Positions 23,948 to 34,352 of a DNA stretch of 64,000 nt are shown piece after piece. Source of the DNA: Chryseobacterium soli (GTDB lineage: Bacteria > Bacteroidota > Bacteroidia > Flavobacteriales > Weeksellaceae); the NCBI RefSeq assembly GCF_000737705.1, contig NZ_JPRH01000009.1, forward strand, positions 87,308-151,307, read 5' to 3'. How positions within the stretch are numbered: the first letter of the stretch is position 1; each line of letters starts with the position of its first letter. The translations under genes and the position numbers were made by a program. Below the pieces are notes generated by a model, which was given only the letters and a program-made list of their open reading frames with translations, was not told the DNA's origin and searched no databases.

Positions 23948-24172
23948 TTTTAAGAATATACAAATCTAAATTAAATTTTGATAATGTTAATAATTAATTT
24001 CTATGAAATATTCATATTTTTTTCATTTTTCCTTGTTTAAAGATATTTGAGGTGATAATTTTTATAGCGCTGCAATTATTTTAAATCAAGGCAAATACTT
24101 TGTGTCTTTTAGCCATTAAATTAATAAAATGCACACCAGAATAGTAACGATTATGAAAAGTTTAACAGTCTG

Positions 24173-24218
24173 TAGCTTTGGATATTGATGACTTATTTTT
24201 ACATTAGTAGTCATCAAT
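24173..24218 (+). promoter_or_regulatory. -7 box and leader hairpin of the THX gene
   Basis: TAGCTTTG (24173-24180) is a consensus -7 box. The inverted repeat ATTGATGACT (24184-24193) / AGTCATCAAT (24209-24218) would form a perfect 10-bp hairpin at the very 5' end of the message, 13 bases before the ATG. It may stabilise the mRNA or regulate translation. Confidence 0.45.
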
Positions 24219-24231
24219 AAAATATTTCATT

Positions 24232-24348
24232 ATGGGAAAAGGAGACAAAAAATCAAAAAGAGGAAAAATCAATTCAGGAAGTTATGGTAAGAGAAGACTT
24301 AGAAAGAAAGGCAAAACTGCTGTAGCTTCAGAGAAAGCAAAGAGTTGA
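24232..24348 (+). CDS. 30S ribosomal protein THX
   Basis: A 38-residue, very basic protein beginning MGKGDKKSKRGKINSGSYGK and continuing RRLRKKGK. The GKGDKK-x-(K/R)RGKI...GSYGK(R/Y)R pattern is the signature of the THX (Thx) family, first known from Thermus 30S subunits and common in Bacteroidota. It fits in a cavity of the 30S head. It has a -7 box, a leader hairpin and its own terminator. Confidence 0.88.
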   Translation: MGKGDKKSKRGKINSGSYGKRRLRKKGKTAVASEKAKS

Positions 24349-24353
24349 TAAAA

Positions 24354-24391
24354 TAAAAATGGCGAAGATTAATCTCCGCCATTTTTTGTGT
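24354..24391. terminator. Bidirectional terminator between THX and DUF937 genes
   Basis: AAAATGGCGAAGATT (24356-24370) pairs with AATCTCCGCCATTTT (24371-24385, one wobble), with T6 downstream and an A-rich upstream flank. Confidence 0.75.
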
Positions 24392-24408
24392 ATTGTATTA
24401 AAATTCAA

Positions 24409-25065
24409 TTATTTTCCTCCAAAAAGGCCTCCAAGGATACTTCCTAAACCGCCGCCTCCTTGCTGCTGCTGTCCGCCACCACCTAAGACACTTCCTAAAA
24501 TATCATTTAAAGGATTTCCTGATGATGAAGACTGACCGTTTCCAAGAACGCTTCCTAAGATGTCATTCAATGGACTTGACTGTTGAGCCTGAGCCTGATT
24601 TGAAGCATTTCCAAGAATGCCGTCAAGTAAACCTCCCAATCCTCCGGCACCAACATTGTTTTGTTGCTTTTGCTGTCCGATATATCCCATAATAACAGGA
24701 GCGAGCATGGCAAGAATAGGTCCGATTTTATCAATAGAGATTCCTGTATTCTGAGACAGTTGGTTTTCTACATTTTCTTTTTCTCCACCAAAAACATGGT
24801 TAAGAATAGATCCGCCTTCGGCTTGTCTGGCTTCTGCCTGTGAAGCATCATTTAAAATACTTCCATCATGATCTTTATCCAAAGCATTATTTAGAGCTTC
24901 TGCTTCGTTGCTATCCTGTGATTTATTTCTAAGATGAGAAATAACAAGTGGTGCAGCTACTGCTAATAAAGCGATAATTTGGTTCTTGCTGATCCCAAAT
25001 TTGTTTTCAGCCTGTTCTGCAACCTGGCTGCTGGTATTTCCTGTAAGTAAATCGATTAAACTCAT
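24409..25065 (-). CDS. DUF937 protein with Gly/Gln-rich tail
   Basis: A 218-residue protein beginning MSLIDLLTG, with DUF937-type helical segments (ISKNQIIALLAVAAPLVISHL and ISIDKIGPILAMLAPVIMGYIG). Four short repeats of the type PLNDILGSVLGNG/GGLGSILGGLFGG follow in a Gly/Gln/Ser-rich C-terminus. Its role is unknown. It resembles YidB-like proteins in the N-terminal part. The tail is probably disordered. Confidence 0.8.
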   Translation of the reverse strand: MSLIDLLTGNTSSQVAEQAENKFGISKNQIIALLAVAAPLVISHLRNKSQDSNEAEALNNALDKDHDGSILNDASQAEARQAEGGSILNHVFGGEKENVENQLSQNTGISIDKIGPILAMLAPVIMGYIGQQKQQNNVGAGGLGGLLDGILGNASNQAQAQQSSPLNDILGSVLGNGQSSSSGNPLNDILGSVLGGGGQQQQGGGGLGSILGGLFGGK

Positions 25066-25257
25066 GTTTGTGTTTATTTTTAAATATTAAGTTGATCAAA
25101 TTTATTAAAAAATATGAATACCAAATTTTTTTCAACTTATAATTATTGTTAAAGTTTATGATCTTCCGTGATAGTCGGCAAGAGCGATCATAAGACTTCT
25201 GCAGGAGTAAATAAAATCTGAATTAAGGAACAGGAAAGATGAATGTTTATCTATGTA

Positions 25258-25767
25258 TTAATTCTTTATAATAGGCACATTAGAACATGCTTCCCCAAAC
25301 ATCAGAGATTTTACGATAGGTTTAATCTGTTCAACCAATTCTATATAGGCATTTTCAGGAATGTCTTTATCTGTACAGCCTTTTACCAGAACTCTTTTTC
25401 CTCTCATGAAATCAAAATCATACGTCTGGATGGCATTGTGCATTAAAATAACCTCCAGATCCTGACGGTTTCCGAAAACAATTTTTTTGGCAACATCTGT
25501 AAGTTTTGCAGTCAATACAAAATAAGCCCACAGCGGAACAATCGCATCTGCGGAATTGTAGATGTAAATATAGGCACCCTCATATTCTTCAGTGTTAATC
25601 GCTTCTACCTTTTCGCGGAAATCTTTTTCTTTCAGGATCATTTCCTGAAACAGAAAATCTTTCAGGTCAATGCCTTTTCTCACTCCCTTAGGAACAAGTG
25701 TTGAAAGGTCAAAGTTTACCAGGCCGCTTTCCGCAACTTTATTTCGGATTTCAAATTCTTCTGACAT
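25258..25767 (-). CDS. DUF2480 family protein
   Basis: A 169-residue cytoplasmic protein matching DUF2480 of Bacteroidota: GLVNFDLSTL near the start, IDLKDFLFQEMILKEKDFR, then DAIVPLWAYFVLT and RVLVKGC. The function is unknown. It is divergent from lpxB, with a TAAATTTG candidate -7 box on the minus strand at about 25788-25796. Confidence 0.85.
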   Translation of the reverse strand: MSEEFEIRNKVAESGLVNFDLSTLVPKGVRKGIDLKDFLFQEMILKEKDFREKVEAINTEEYEGAYIYIYNSADAIVPLWAYFVLTAKLTDVAKKIVFGNRQDLEVILMHNAIQTYDFDFMRGKRVLVKGCTDKDIPENAYIELVEQIKPIVKSLMFGEACSNVPIIKN

Positions 25768-25846
25768 TTTTTATCATTATCTTTGAACAAATTTACAAAT
25801 TAAGATTCGATAAAGCCTTAATTTGTTCTCTATCCTTACCATAGAA

Positions 25847-26950
25847 ATGAAGTATTACATTATTGCAGGAGAGGCTTCCGGAGATCTGCACGGAAGCAAT
25901 TTAATGAAAGCGTTACAACAGAAAGATCCGGCTGCCGAGTTTAGATTCTGGGGTGGAGATCTTATGACCCAGCAGGGAGGAACATTGGTAAAACATTACC
26001 GTGATCTGGCTTTTATGGGATTTCTGGAGGTTGCGATGAATTTAAAAACGATATTGAACAATATTAAATTCTGCAAAGAGGATATCAAAAAAAATAAACC
26101 GGATGTTTTAATTCTTGTTGATTATCCGGGATTCAATCTGAGAATAGCCAAGTTTGCGAAAGAACTGGGGATTAAGGTGGTCTACTACATTTCCCCACAA
26201 CTCTGGGCCTGGAAAGAGGGCAGGGTCGAAATCATCAAAAAATATGTAGATGAAATGATGGTGATTCTTCCGTTTGAGGAAGAGTTCTATAAAAAGCATG
26301 GTGTGCATTCTCATTTTGTGGGTCATCCATTGCTTGATGCCATTTCAAATCTTCAGGACATCAGCATTGAAAACTTCAAAAAGGAACATGGTTTAAACGA
26401 AAAAGAAATCATTGCGCTTTTACCCGGTTCCCGAAAACAGGAAGTGGAAAAAATGCTTGAAATTATGCTTTCAGTGAGACCGCAATTTAAAGATTACCAA
26501 TTTGTGATTGCCGGTGCACCCAGTCTTCCCAAAGAATTTTACCAGAAATATGTGGACGACAATGTACATTTCGTTTCCAATAAAACGTATGACCTGCTGA
26601 GGTGTTCAAAAGCTACCTTAGTGACTTCTGGAACGGCAACCTTAGAAACAGCATTGCTGGATATTCCAGAAGTGGTTTGCTACCGCGGAAGCAAAGTTTC
26701 TTATGCCATCGCAAAAAGGCTGGTGAAAAATATCAAATACATCTCATTGGTCAACCTGATCATGGATCGGGAAGTGGTGAAAGAACTCATTCAGAACGAC
26801 CTGAATACTAAAAACCTGGTTGAAGAGCTTAAAAAAGTACTGAAAGGGGAGAAAAGAACTCAGGTACTAAAGGATTATGAGCTTTTAAGAGAAAAACTCG
26901 GTGGAAAAGGAGCCAGTGATCATGCTGCTGAGGTGATTTTAAAAGTTTAA
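25847..26950 (+). CDS. lpxB: Lipid-A-disaccharide synthase
   Basis: A 367-residue GT-B glycosyltransferase. I chose the ATG at 25847 (MKYYIIAGEASGDLHG), the conserved N-terminus of the family, over an upstream in-frame ATG at 25823. Family motifs include GEASGD, FVGHPLLD, LLPGSRKQEVEKML and TSGTATLETALLDIPEVVCY. It joins UDP-diacylglucosamine and lipid X to give the lipid A disaccharide at the inner membrane face. Confidence 0.96.
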   Translation: MKYYIIAGEASGDLHGSNLMKALQQKDPAAEFRFWGGDLMTQQGGTLVKHYRDLAFMGFLEVAMNLKTILNNIKFCKEDIKKNKPDVLILVDYPGFNLRIAKFAKELGIKVVYYISPQLWAWKEGRVEIIKKYVDEMMVILPFEEEFYKKHGVHSHFVGHPLLDAISNLQDISIENFKKEHGLNEKEIIALLPGSRKQEVEKMLEIMLSVRPQFKDYQFVIAGAPSLPKEFYQKYVDDNVHFVSNKTYDLLRCSKATLVTSGTATLETALLDIPEVVCYRGSKVSYAIAKRLVKNIKYISLVNLIMDREVVKELIQNDLNTKNLVEELKKVLKGEKRTQVLKDYELLREKLGGKGASDHAAEVILKV

Positions 26951-27084
26951 TGAGAATTCGATTTTTATAGGAAAAAATCACGCGTTCAATTATCTGGTTT
27001 ACAGTGAAAATTATTTTTAACCTGCAAATTCAGTGATATTCAGTTAGCAGATAATTGATTATTTTGAGGAGAAAATAATTACAG

Positions 27085-28854
27085 TTGAGTAAACAGCCTC
27101 TTCTTATTCTGACCCTCTGTTTTATTCTTGGAATTTTCTTTCAGGATCATTTCTTATTGAGTAATATCCCAATTTATATAATTTGTGGGCTTTGTTTGCT
27201 CATTCTCCTGTCAAGTTTTTTTCATTCTTATTTTTTATTTAGATTGAGACCTGTACTCTTAGGTATATTATTTTTTGGAGCCGGAATAACACTTCATTCT
27301 TTCAATATTTCTACATCAAAAGACAGTCGGATTTCCGATCGGAAAATTATTATTTTTAAAATTTCAAAAAAATTAAATTCAACTGAAAAAAATAAAAAAT
27401 ATGAAGTAATTGTTCAGGATGGGAAAGAAGCTTTGAATGCAATTTTACAGACTCCAAAGAATGGTAAGGAGCTTGATTTTAATCATTATTACAAGGCAGA
27501 AGCCTACATTTCTATACCCAAACATCCCCAATATGATTTTCAGTTTGATTACGCCAAATATCTGCAGCGTAAGCACATAAACTCTCAATATTATATCAGT
27601 GGAGACTTATCTTCTACACTAAGAAATGATTTGAATGTAAGTGAAAAGATGGCTCAAAAAAGGATGGAACTGCTTCAGAAAATCGATGCTATGAAAATGT
27701 CTATTCGAAGCCGGGATTTTTTAAAAGGTATTATTCTGGCGGACAGAACCGAAATGGACAGCAATACCGTACAGGATTTTAACAGATCAGGTCTTGTTCA
27801 TTTTTTGGCGATTTCAGGAACTCATATTGTTGTTATTTTCGGATTGTTTTACTTTCTTTTGACTCAAATATTGCCTTTGAAGTTCAGAAAATATGCGGTC
27901 ATTACCAGTCTCATTTTCATATGGCTTTTTACTCTATTTATTGGGTTGGGGAATTCCGTATTGCGTTCCTGTATTATGTTGAGTGTATACTTTATGTACC
28001 AGTTGTTGCAGCGTAAACCGGATTTGCTTCACTCCCTGGCGTTGTCGGCATTCATCATTCTGATTTTCGATACAAATCAGATTTTTGATGTAGGATTTCA
28101 GTTAAGTTTTGCAGCAGTATTAGGAATTTTTTGGCTGAATCAACCCATTTTAAACTATTTCCCCAGACAGGATAATTATTTGAAAAAACTTCTTTTTAAT
28201 ACCGTTTCAATTTCCATTGCTGCTCAGGTGGCAACGCTACCTTTAGTCTTATATTATTTTCACCAGTTTTCTTTTATTTCAATTCTTGCCAACTTCTTTA
28301 TCGTTCCGTTTTCAGAAATTATTATTGTATTTTCTTTTTTAATGACCACACTGGTAGCATTCAATATTGATTTCAGTTTGATCAATGGGGTGTATGATTT
28401 TATTATTCAGGTTTTATTGACTTGTATTCACTGGTTTGCGGATGCAGATATTTTGTTTTTTGAAAATATACCCATGAATCTGGTGGAGGTTTTATCCATA
28501 GCTGTAGTGATCTACCTGCTGAGGTTTGTAATTTTGAGGGTAAACCTTAAAAATTCTGCGAGATTGATAATGGCAGTTTTTGTTTTTATATTGGTTAGAA
28601 TAAGCTTTACAATTTATGAAAACAGAAAGGAAGAAGTTCTGTTTCATAGCTTTAGTAAAAGTAAAGTGTTTTCAGTGAAGGAAGGGAATGAGGCCTGCTT
28701 TTGGATTGAAGAAAATTCAGAAAAAGATAAGGTAGTACGATTTATTATCAATCCATACCGGGCTGCAAGAAGGCTCAAGAGGATTGAAATAAAAACCTTG
28801 CCAAAGACGGCTCAAAAGGCGGTGTATAATGGCAAACTTTACAATATAAATTAA
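27085..28854 (+). CDS. comEC: ComEC/Rec2-type DNA uptake channel protein
   Basis: A 589-residue polytopic membrane protein. N-terminal helices and a DUF4131-like soluble part are followed by the Competence domain from about residue 205, with FNRSGLVHFLAISGTHIVVIFG and LSFAAVLGIFWLNQP as recognisable segments. The C-terminal metallo-beta-lactamase domain of longer ComEC proteins is absent, as is common in Bacteroidota. It would transport single-stranded DNA across the inner membrane. Translation apparently starts at TTG (27085), since an in-frame TAA lies just upstream and no earlier ATG exists. Confidence 0.88.
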   Translation: MSKQPLLILTLCFILGIFFQDHFLLSNIPIYIICGLCLLILLSSFFHSYFLFRLRPVLLGILFFGAGITLHSFNISTSKDSRISDRKIIIFKISKKLNSTEKNKKYEVIVQDGKEALNAILQTPKNGKELDFNHYYKAEAYISIPKHPQYDFQFDYAKYLQRKHINSQYYISGDLSSTLRNDLNVSEKMAQKRMELLQKIDAMKMSIRSRDFLKGIILADRTEMDSNTVQDFNRSGLVHFLAISGTHIVVIFGLFYFLLTQILPLKFRKYAVITSLIFIWLFTLFIGLGNSVLRSCIMLSVYFMYQLLQRKPDLLHSLALSAFIILIFDTNQIFDVGFQLSFAAVLGIFWLNQPILNYFPRQDNYLKKLLFNTVSISIAAQVATLPLVLYYFHQFSFISILANFFIVPFSEIIIVFSFLMTTLVAFNIDFSLINGVYDFIIQVLLTCIHWFADADILFFENIPMNLVEVLSIAVVIYLLRFVILRVNLKNSARLIMAVFVFILVRISFTIYENRKEEVLFHSFSKSKVFSVKEGNEACFWIEENSEKDKVVRFIINPYRAARRLKRIEIKTLPKTAQKAVYNGKLYNIN

Positions 28855-28930
28855 TTGTTAATTTTTTTTATTTTTCCCGTATCTACAACGTTTTGAGCTC
28901 TTATTTAGAAAGGTTACAAACTAACTAATT

Positions 28931-28944
28931 GTGAGATTTCTCAC
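28931..28944. promoter_or_regulatory. Palindrome GTGAGA-TT-TCTCAC before the sdh promoter
   Basis: Perfect 6-bp arms with a 2-base centre. It ends 3 bases before the TTG -33 element of the sdhC promoter, a good position for an operator. Confidence 0.45.
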
Positions 28945-28947
28945 TTT

Positions 28948-28975
28948 TTGATATTGTTAACATTTCTTAATTTTG
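28948..28975 (+). promoter_or_regulatory. Promoter of the sdhCAB operon
   Basis: TTG (28948-28950), a 17-base spacer, TAATTTTG (28968-28975). The sdhC ATG follows 24 bases later. Confidence 0.6.
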
Positions 28976-28999
28976 TAGAAATTCAAATTTAAACTTAAT

Positions 29000-29665
29000 A
29001 TGGCAGGTTTAACGAGTTCTACAATAGGTAGAAAATATGCGATGGCATTATCAGCTCTATTTTTGCTGATCTTTCTTATACTGCATTTGACGACAAACTT
29101 ATTATCGGTATTACCTAATCGAGATGTATTCAATACGGCATCAGATTTTATGGGCTATAATCCGTTTGTGCAGTTCTTAATGCAGCCTATTCTTGGTTTT
29201 GCAGTGATTTTCCATTTTATTATGGGGTTTGTACTGGAAATTAAGAATAACAAAGCGCGTCCGGTTAAGTATGCGGCAAACAACGCTTCTGTGAATTCTT
29301 CATGGATGTCTAGAAATATGATTATTTCTGGTGCGGTTGTTTTAGCTTTCTTGGCGCTTCACTTTTATGATTTCTGGTTACATGAAATTAATTACAAGTA
29401 TGTGGAAAGGCTTGCTCCTGATGCAGAACGTTTTTGGCCGGAACTGCATGAAAAGTTTGCTGATATCTGGAGGGTGGCTATCTATGTGATTGCTTTTGTT
29501 TTATTAGGATTACACTTAGCTCACGGATTTCAGTCTTCTTTCCAGTCAATTGGTGCAAGGCATCCTAAATATACTCCGGTAATTAAAGCGTTTGGAAAGT
29601 GGTATGCTATCCTTATTCCTGCTGGATTTATTTTTATTGCAATTTATCATTTTATAACTCAATAA
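29000..29665 (+). CDS. sdhC: Succinate dehydrogenase cytochrome b subunit
   Basis: A 221-residue membrane protein of the single-subunit, di-heme cytochrome b558 type (type B SQR). Five hydrophobic helices are visible, with His residues in helices (FLILHLTTN, IFHFIMG, LALHFYDF, LGLHLAHGFQSSFQS) that would bind heme. It anchors SdhAB in the inner membrane and reduces menaquinone. It is the first gene of sdhCAB. Confidence 0.94.
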   Translation: MAGLTSSTIGRKYAMALSALFLLIFLILHLTTNLLSVLPNRDVFNTASDFMGYNPFVQFLMQPILGFAVIFHFIMGFVLEIKNNKARPVKYAANNASVNSSWMSRNMIISGAVVLAFLALHFYDFWLHEINYKYVERLAPDAERFWPELHEKFADIWRVAIYVIAFVLLGLHLAHGFQSSFQSIGARHPKYTPVIKAFGKWYAILIPAGFIFIAIYHFITQ

Positions 29666-29680
29666 TATCAATATACTAAT

Positions 29681-31693
29681 ATGAGTAAGTTAGATTCTAG
29701 AATTCCGGCTGGTCCTCTAAAGGACAAATGGAAAAATCATAAAGACCATATGAACCTTGTTGCACCAAACAACAGAGATAAGATTGATATTATTGTTGTA
29801 GGTACAGGTTTGGCAGGAGGTTCTGCTGCGGCTACTTTGGCAGAGCAGGGATATAATGTAAAAGCATTCTGTTATCAGGATTCTCCAAGAAGAGCACACT
29901 CCATTGCAGCGCAGGGAGGTATCAATGCCGCTAAGAATTATCAAGGTGACGGTGACTCTACGTATAGACTATTCTACGATACCATCAAAGGTGGTGACTA
30001 CAGAGCAAGAGAAGCAAACGTATACAGATTAGCTGAAGTATCTGCCAACATTATCGACCAGTGTGTTTCACAAGGTGTACCATTCGGAAGAGATTACGGC
30101 GGCCAGTTAGATAACCGTTCATTTGGTGGAGTTCAGGTAAAAAGAACATTCTATGCTAAAGGACAAACAGGTCAGCAGTTATTATTAGGTGCTTATTCTT
30201 CTTTAAGCCGTCAAATCGGTAAGGGGAGAGTAAAAATGTATAACCGTCACGAAATGCTAGATCTAGTAATTGTAGACGGAAAAGCAAGAGGAATTATCGC
30301 AAGAAATCTTGTAACAGGTGAGATTGAAAGACATTCTGCTCACGCTGTAGTGATTGCATCAGGAGGATACGGAAACGTATATTTCCTTTCTACCAATGCA
30401 ATGGGGTCAAACGTTTCTGCAGCTTGGAAGATTCACAAAAAAGGAGCATATTTTGCAAACCCTTGTTATGTGCAGATCCACCCAACTTGTATTCCTGTTC
30501 ATGGAACACAGCAGTCTAAACTTACTCTGATGTCTGAATCATTAAGAAACTCAGGAAGAATCTGGGTTCCTAAGAAAATTGAAGATTCAGTTGCTATTAG
30601 AGAAGGGAAATTAAGACCTGAAAACATTAAAGAAGAAGATAGAGATTACTATTTAGAAAGAAGATATCCTGCATTCGGAAACTTAGTTCCTCGTGACGTT
30701 GCGTCTAGAGCGGGTAAAGAAAGATGTGATGCCGGTTTCGGAATTGAAAATAACGAAACTAAAGAAGGAGTTTACTTAGATTTCTCTACAGAAATCATCA
30801 AAAAAGGGAAAGAAGCTGCTATTGAAAAGCATATTCATAATCCTAGTGATCAGCAAATTTACGACCTCGGAAAAGCTTGGATTGAAGAAAAATACGGTAA
30901 CTTATTTGTAATGTACGAAAAGATTACTGCTGATGATCCTTACAAAACTCCAATGAAGATTTATCCTGCAGTTCACTATACGATGGGTGGTGTTTGGGTT
31001 GATTATAACCTTCAGTCTACTATCCCTGGATGTTTCGTAATTGGTGAAGCTAACTTCTCAGACCACGGAGCAAACAGACTTGGGGCTTCTGCATTGATGC
31101 AAGGTCTTGCAGACGGATATTTCGTACTTCCTTATACCATTGCAGATTATCTTTCTGCAGATATCAGAACTGGAGCTATTCCTACAGATTCAGCTGATTT
31201 TGCTGAAGCTGAAAAAGGAATTAAAGATAAAATCAATTTCTTCTTAAATAACAAAGGAACTCATTCTGTAGACCACTTCCACAAGCAATTAGGACACATT
31301 ATGTGGAATAAAGTAGGAATGGGAAGAACTCCTGAAGGATTAAGAGAGGCGATCAGCGAAATTGAAGAAGTGAAAAATGATTTCTGGAAAAACGTAAAAG
31401 TTCCTGGAGATGTAGAAGGTATGAACACTGAGCTTGAAAAAGCATTCAGAGTAGCAGACTTTATTGAACTTGGACAATTAATGGCTATCGATGCATTACA
31501 CAGAAATGAATCTTGTGGTGGACATTTCAGAGAAGATCACGCAACTCCGGAAGGGGAAGCAGAAAGAGATGACGTTAACTTCAAATATGTAGGAGCCTGG
31601 GAATATCGAGGTGATGATATCAAACAGGAAGTTCTGCATAAAGAAGATCTTATTTATGAAAACATCGAAGTTAAAGCGAGAAGTTACAAATAA
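29681..31693 (+). CDS. sdhA: Succinate dehydrogenase flavoprotein subunit
   Basis: A 670-residue FAD-binding subunit. It has the dinucleotide-binding GTGLAGGSAAATLAEQG (about 41-57), the FAD-linking HSIAAQGGINAAK (about 73-85), and the active site region HPTCIP and NRLGASALMQGL. The C-terminal domain has ESCGGHFREDH. It oxidises succinate to fumarate in the TCA cycle. It starts 15 bases after sdhC. Length fits the type B enzymes of Bacteroidota. Confidence 0.96.
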   Translation: MSKLDSRIPAGPLKDKWKNHKDHMNLVAPNNRDKIDIIVVGTGLAGGSAAATLAEQGYNVKAFCYQDSPRRAHSIAAQGGINAAKNYQGDGDSTYRLFYDTIKGGDYRAREANVYRLAEVSANIIDQCVSQGVPFGRDYGGQLDNRSFGGVQVKRTFYAKGQTGQQLLLGAYSSLSRQIGKGRVKMYNRHEMLDLVIVDGKARGIIARNLVTGEIERHSAHAVVIASGGYGNVYFLSTNAMGSNVSAAWKIHKKGAYFANPCYVQIHPTCIPVHGTQQSKLTLMSESLRNSGRIWVPKKIEDSVAIREGKLRPENIKEEDRDYYLERRYPAFGNLVPRDVASRAGKERCDAGFGIENNETKEGVYLDFSTEIIKKGKEAAIEKHIHNPSDQQIYDLGKAWIEEKYGNLFVMYEKITADDPYKTPMKIYPAVHYTMGGVWVDYNLQSTIPGCFVIGEANFSDHGANRLGASALMQGLADGYFVLPYTIADYLSADIRTGAIPTDSADFAEAEKGIKDKINFFLNNKGTHSVDHFHKQLGHIMWNKVGMGRTPEGLREAISEIEEVKNDFWKNVKVPGDVEGMNTELEKAFRVADFIELGQLMAIDALHRNESCGGHFREDHATPEGEAERDDVNFKYVGAWEYRGDDIKQEVLHKEDLIYENIEVKARSYK

Positions 31694-31717
31694 TCTCCAA
31701 CCTATAAATATAAAATT

Positions 31718-32485
31718 ATGAGTGCAAAAAAAGGCCTTCATCTTACGCTGAAAATTTGGAGACAAAAAAATAGTAAAACCAAAGGTCAGTTTGAGACCTA
31801 TAAAATATCGGATGTTTCTACAGATTCTTCATTCTTAGAAATGCTGGACATCCTTAATGAAAACTTAATTAACGAGGGAAAAGAACCTATCGCTTTCGAC
31901 CACGACTGTCGTGAAGGAATTTGCGGGATGTGTTCTCTTTACATCAATGGTAGAGCTCACGGTCCGGATACGGGGATTACAACTTGTCAGTTGCACATGA
32001 GAATGTTCAAAGACGGTGAAACGATCGTTATCGAGCCTTGGAGAAGCGCTGCTTTCCCGGTTATTAAAGACTTGATGGTGGACAGAAGTGCTTTCGACAG
32101 AGTAATGGCTGCGGGTGGTTTCATTTCTGTGAATACATCAGGAAATACATTAGATGCTAATGCTATTCCGGTTCCTAAAGAAGATGCAGACAAAGCAATG
32201 GATGCTGCGGCTTGTATCGGATGTGGAGCTTGTGTGGCTACCTGTAAAAACGGATCTGCAATGCTGTTTGTTGGAGCTAAAGTTTCTCAGTTTGCATTAT
32301 TGCCGCAAGGTAGAGTGGAAGCGAAAAGAAGAGTTCTGAGCATGGTGCAGGCTATGGATGATGAAGGATTCGGTAACTGTTCAAATACAGGTGCATGTGA
32401 AGTAGAATGTCCGAAAGGAATTTCTCTTGAAAACATCGCCAGAATGAACAGAGAATACATGGCAGCTCTTGTAGATAAAGGATAA
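31718..32485 (+). CDS. sdhB: Succinate dehydrogenase iron-sulfur subunit
   Basis: A 255-residue protein with the 2Fe-2S site DCREGICGMCSLYING (about 65-80) and the cluster ligands CIGCGACVATCKNGS (about 167-181) and CSNTGACEVECPKGI near the C-terminus. It passes electrons from SdhA to the cytochrome. It is the last gene of sdhCAB, followed by a terminator. Confidence 0.96.
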   Translation: MSAKKGLHLTLKIWRQKNSKTKGQFETYKISDVSTDSSFLEMLDILNENLINEGKEPIAFDHDCREGICGMCSLYINGRAHGPDTGITTCQLHMRMFKDGETIVIEPWRSAAFPVIKDLMVDRSAFDRVMAAGGFISVNTSGNTLDANAIPVPKEDADKAMDAAACIGCGACVATCKNGSAMLFVGAKVSQFALLPQGRVEAKRRVLSMVQAMDDEGFGNCSNTGACEVECPKGISLENIARMNREYMAALVDKG

Positions 32486-32502
32486 AATTGATTGAAATAC
32501 AT

Positions 32503-32540
32503 AAAAAAAATCGTCTCCTTAACGGATGACGATTTTTTTA
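32503..32540 (+). terminator. Terminator of sdhCAB
   Basis: AAAAAAATCGTC pairs with GACGATTTTTTT, with an inner TCC/GGA pairing (32503-32539). Confidence 0.75.
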
Positions 32541-32621
32541 GTTAAATCTTTCATAAAAAGTCCTATTAAATTGTATTTAGTATATTGAAAAACTTATTTT
32601 TGTTTAATTATAAAATTCAAA

Positions 32622-34190
<1,569 letters not shown>

Positions 34191-34208
34191 TAAACTTTAA
34201 CATAGAGG

Positions 34209-34238
34209 AAAACCTTGTCTTCGGATAAGGTTTTTTTT
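34209..34238 (+). terminator. Terminator with UUCG tetraloop
   Basis: AAAACCTTGTC-TTCG-GATAAGGTTTT folds with one G-T pair and a C(UUCG)G loop, followed by a long T run. Confidence 0.85.
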
Positions 34239-34255
34239 TGTTGTATTTTTGCGAA

Positions 34256-34342
34256 ATGAAACCGGAAGGTTTCATTCAGTTATATAGAAAAAATAGAATT
34301 ACGGATGAAACCGAAAGGTTCCTCCGCCTTATAGAAAAATAA
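34256..34342 (+). CDS. Possible 28-residue leader ORF before rlmD
   Basis: ATG to TAA encodes MKPEGFIQLYRKNRITDETE and eight further residues, 10 bases before the rlmD start. A TATTTTTG -7 box (34244-34251) ends 4 bases upstream. The ORF spans two imperfect copies of a 48-49 base repeat, so it may simply be repeat-derived. No family is recognised. Confidence 0.25.
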   Translation: MKPEGFIQLYRKNRITDETERFLRLIEK

Positions 34343-34352
34343 AAAATTCCGG
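34256..34352 (+). repeat. Two imperfect tandem repeats ending at the rlmD start codon
   Basis: Unit A (34256-34304) and unit B (34305-34352) both begin ATGAAACCG(G/A)AAGGTT, contain TATAGAAAAA and end ATT-CCGG or similar. The rlmD ATG follows as if starting a third unit (ATGAAAAAGAAGAAAG). Confidence 0.6.
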
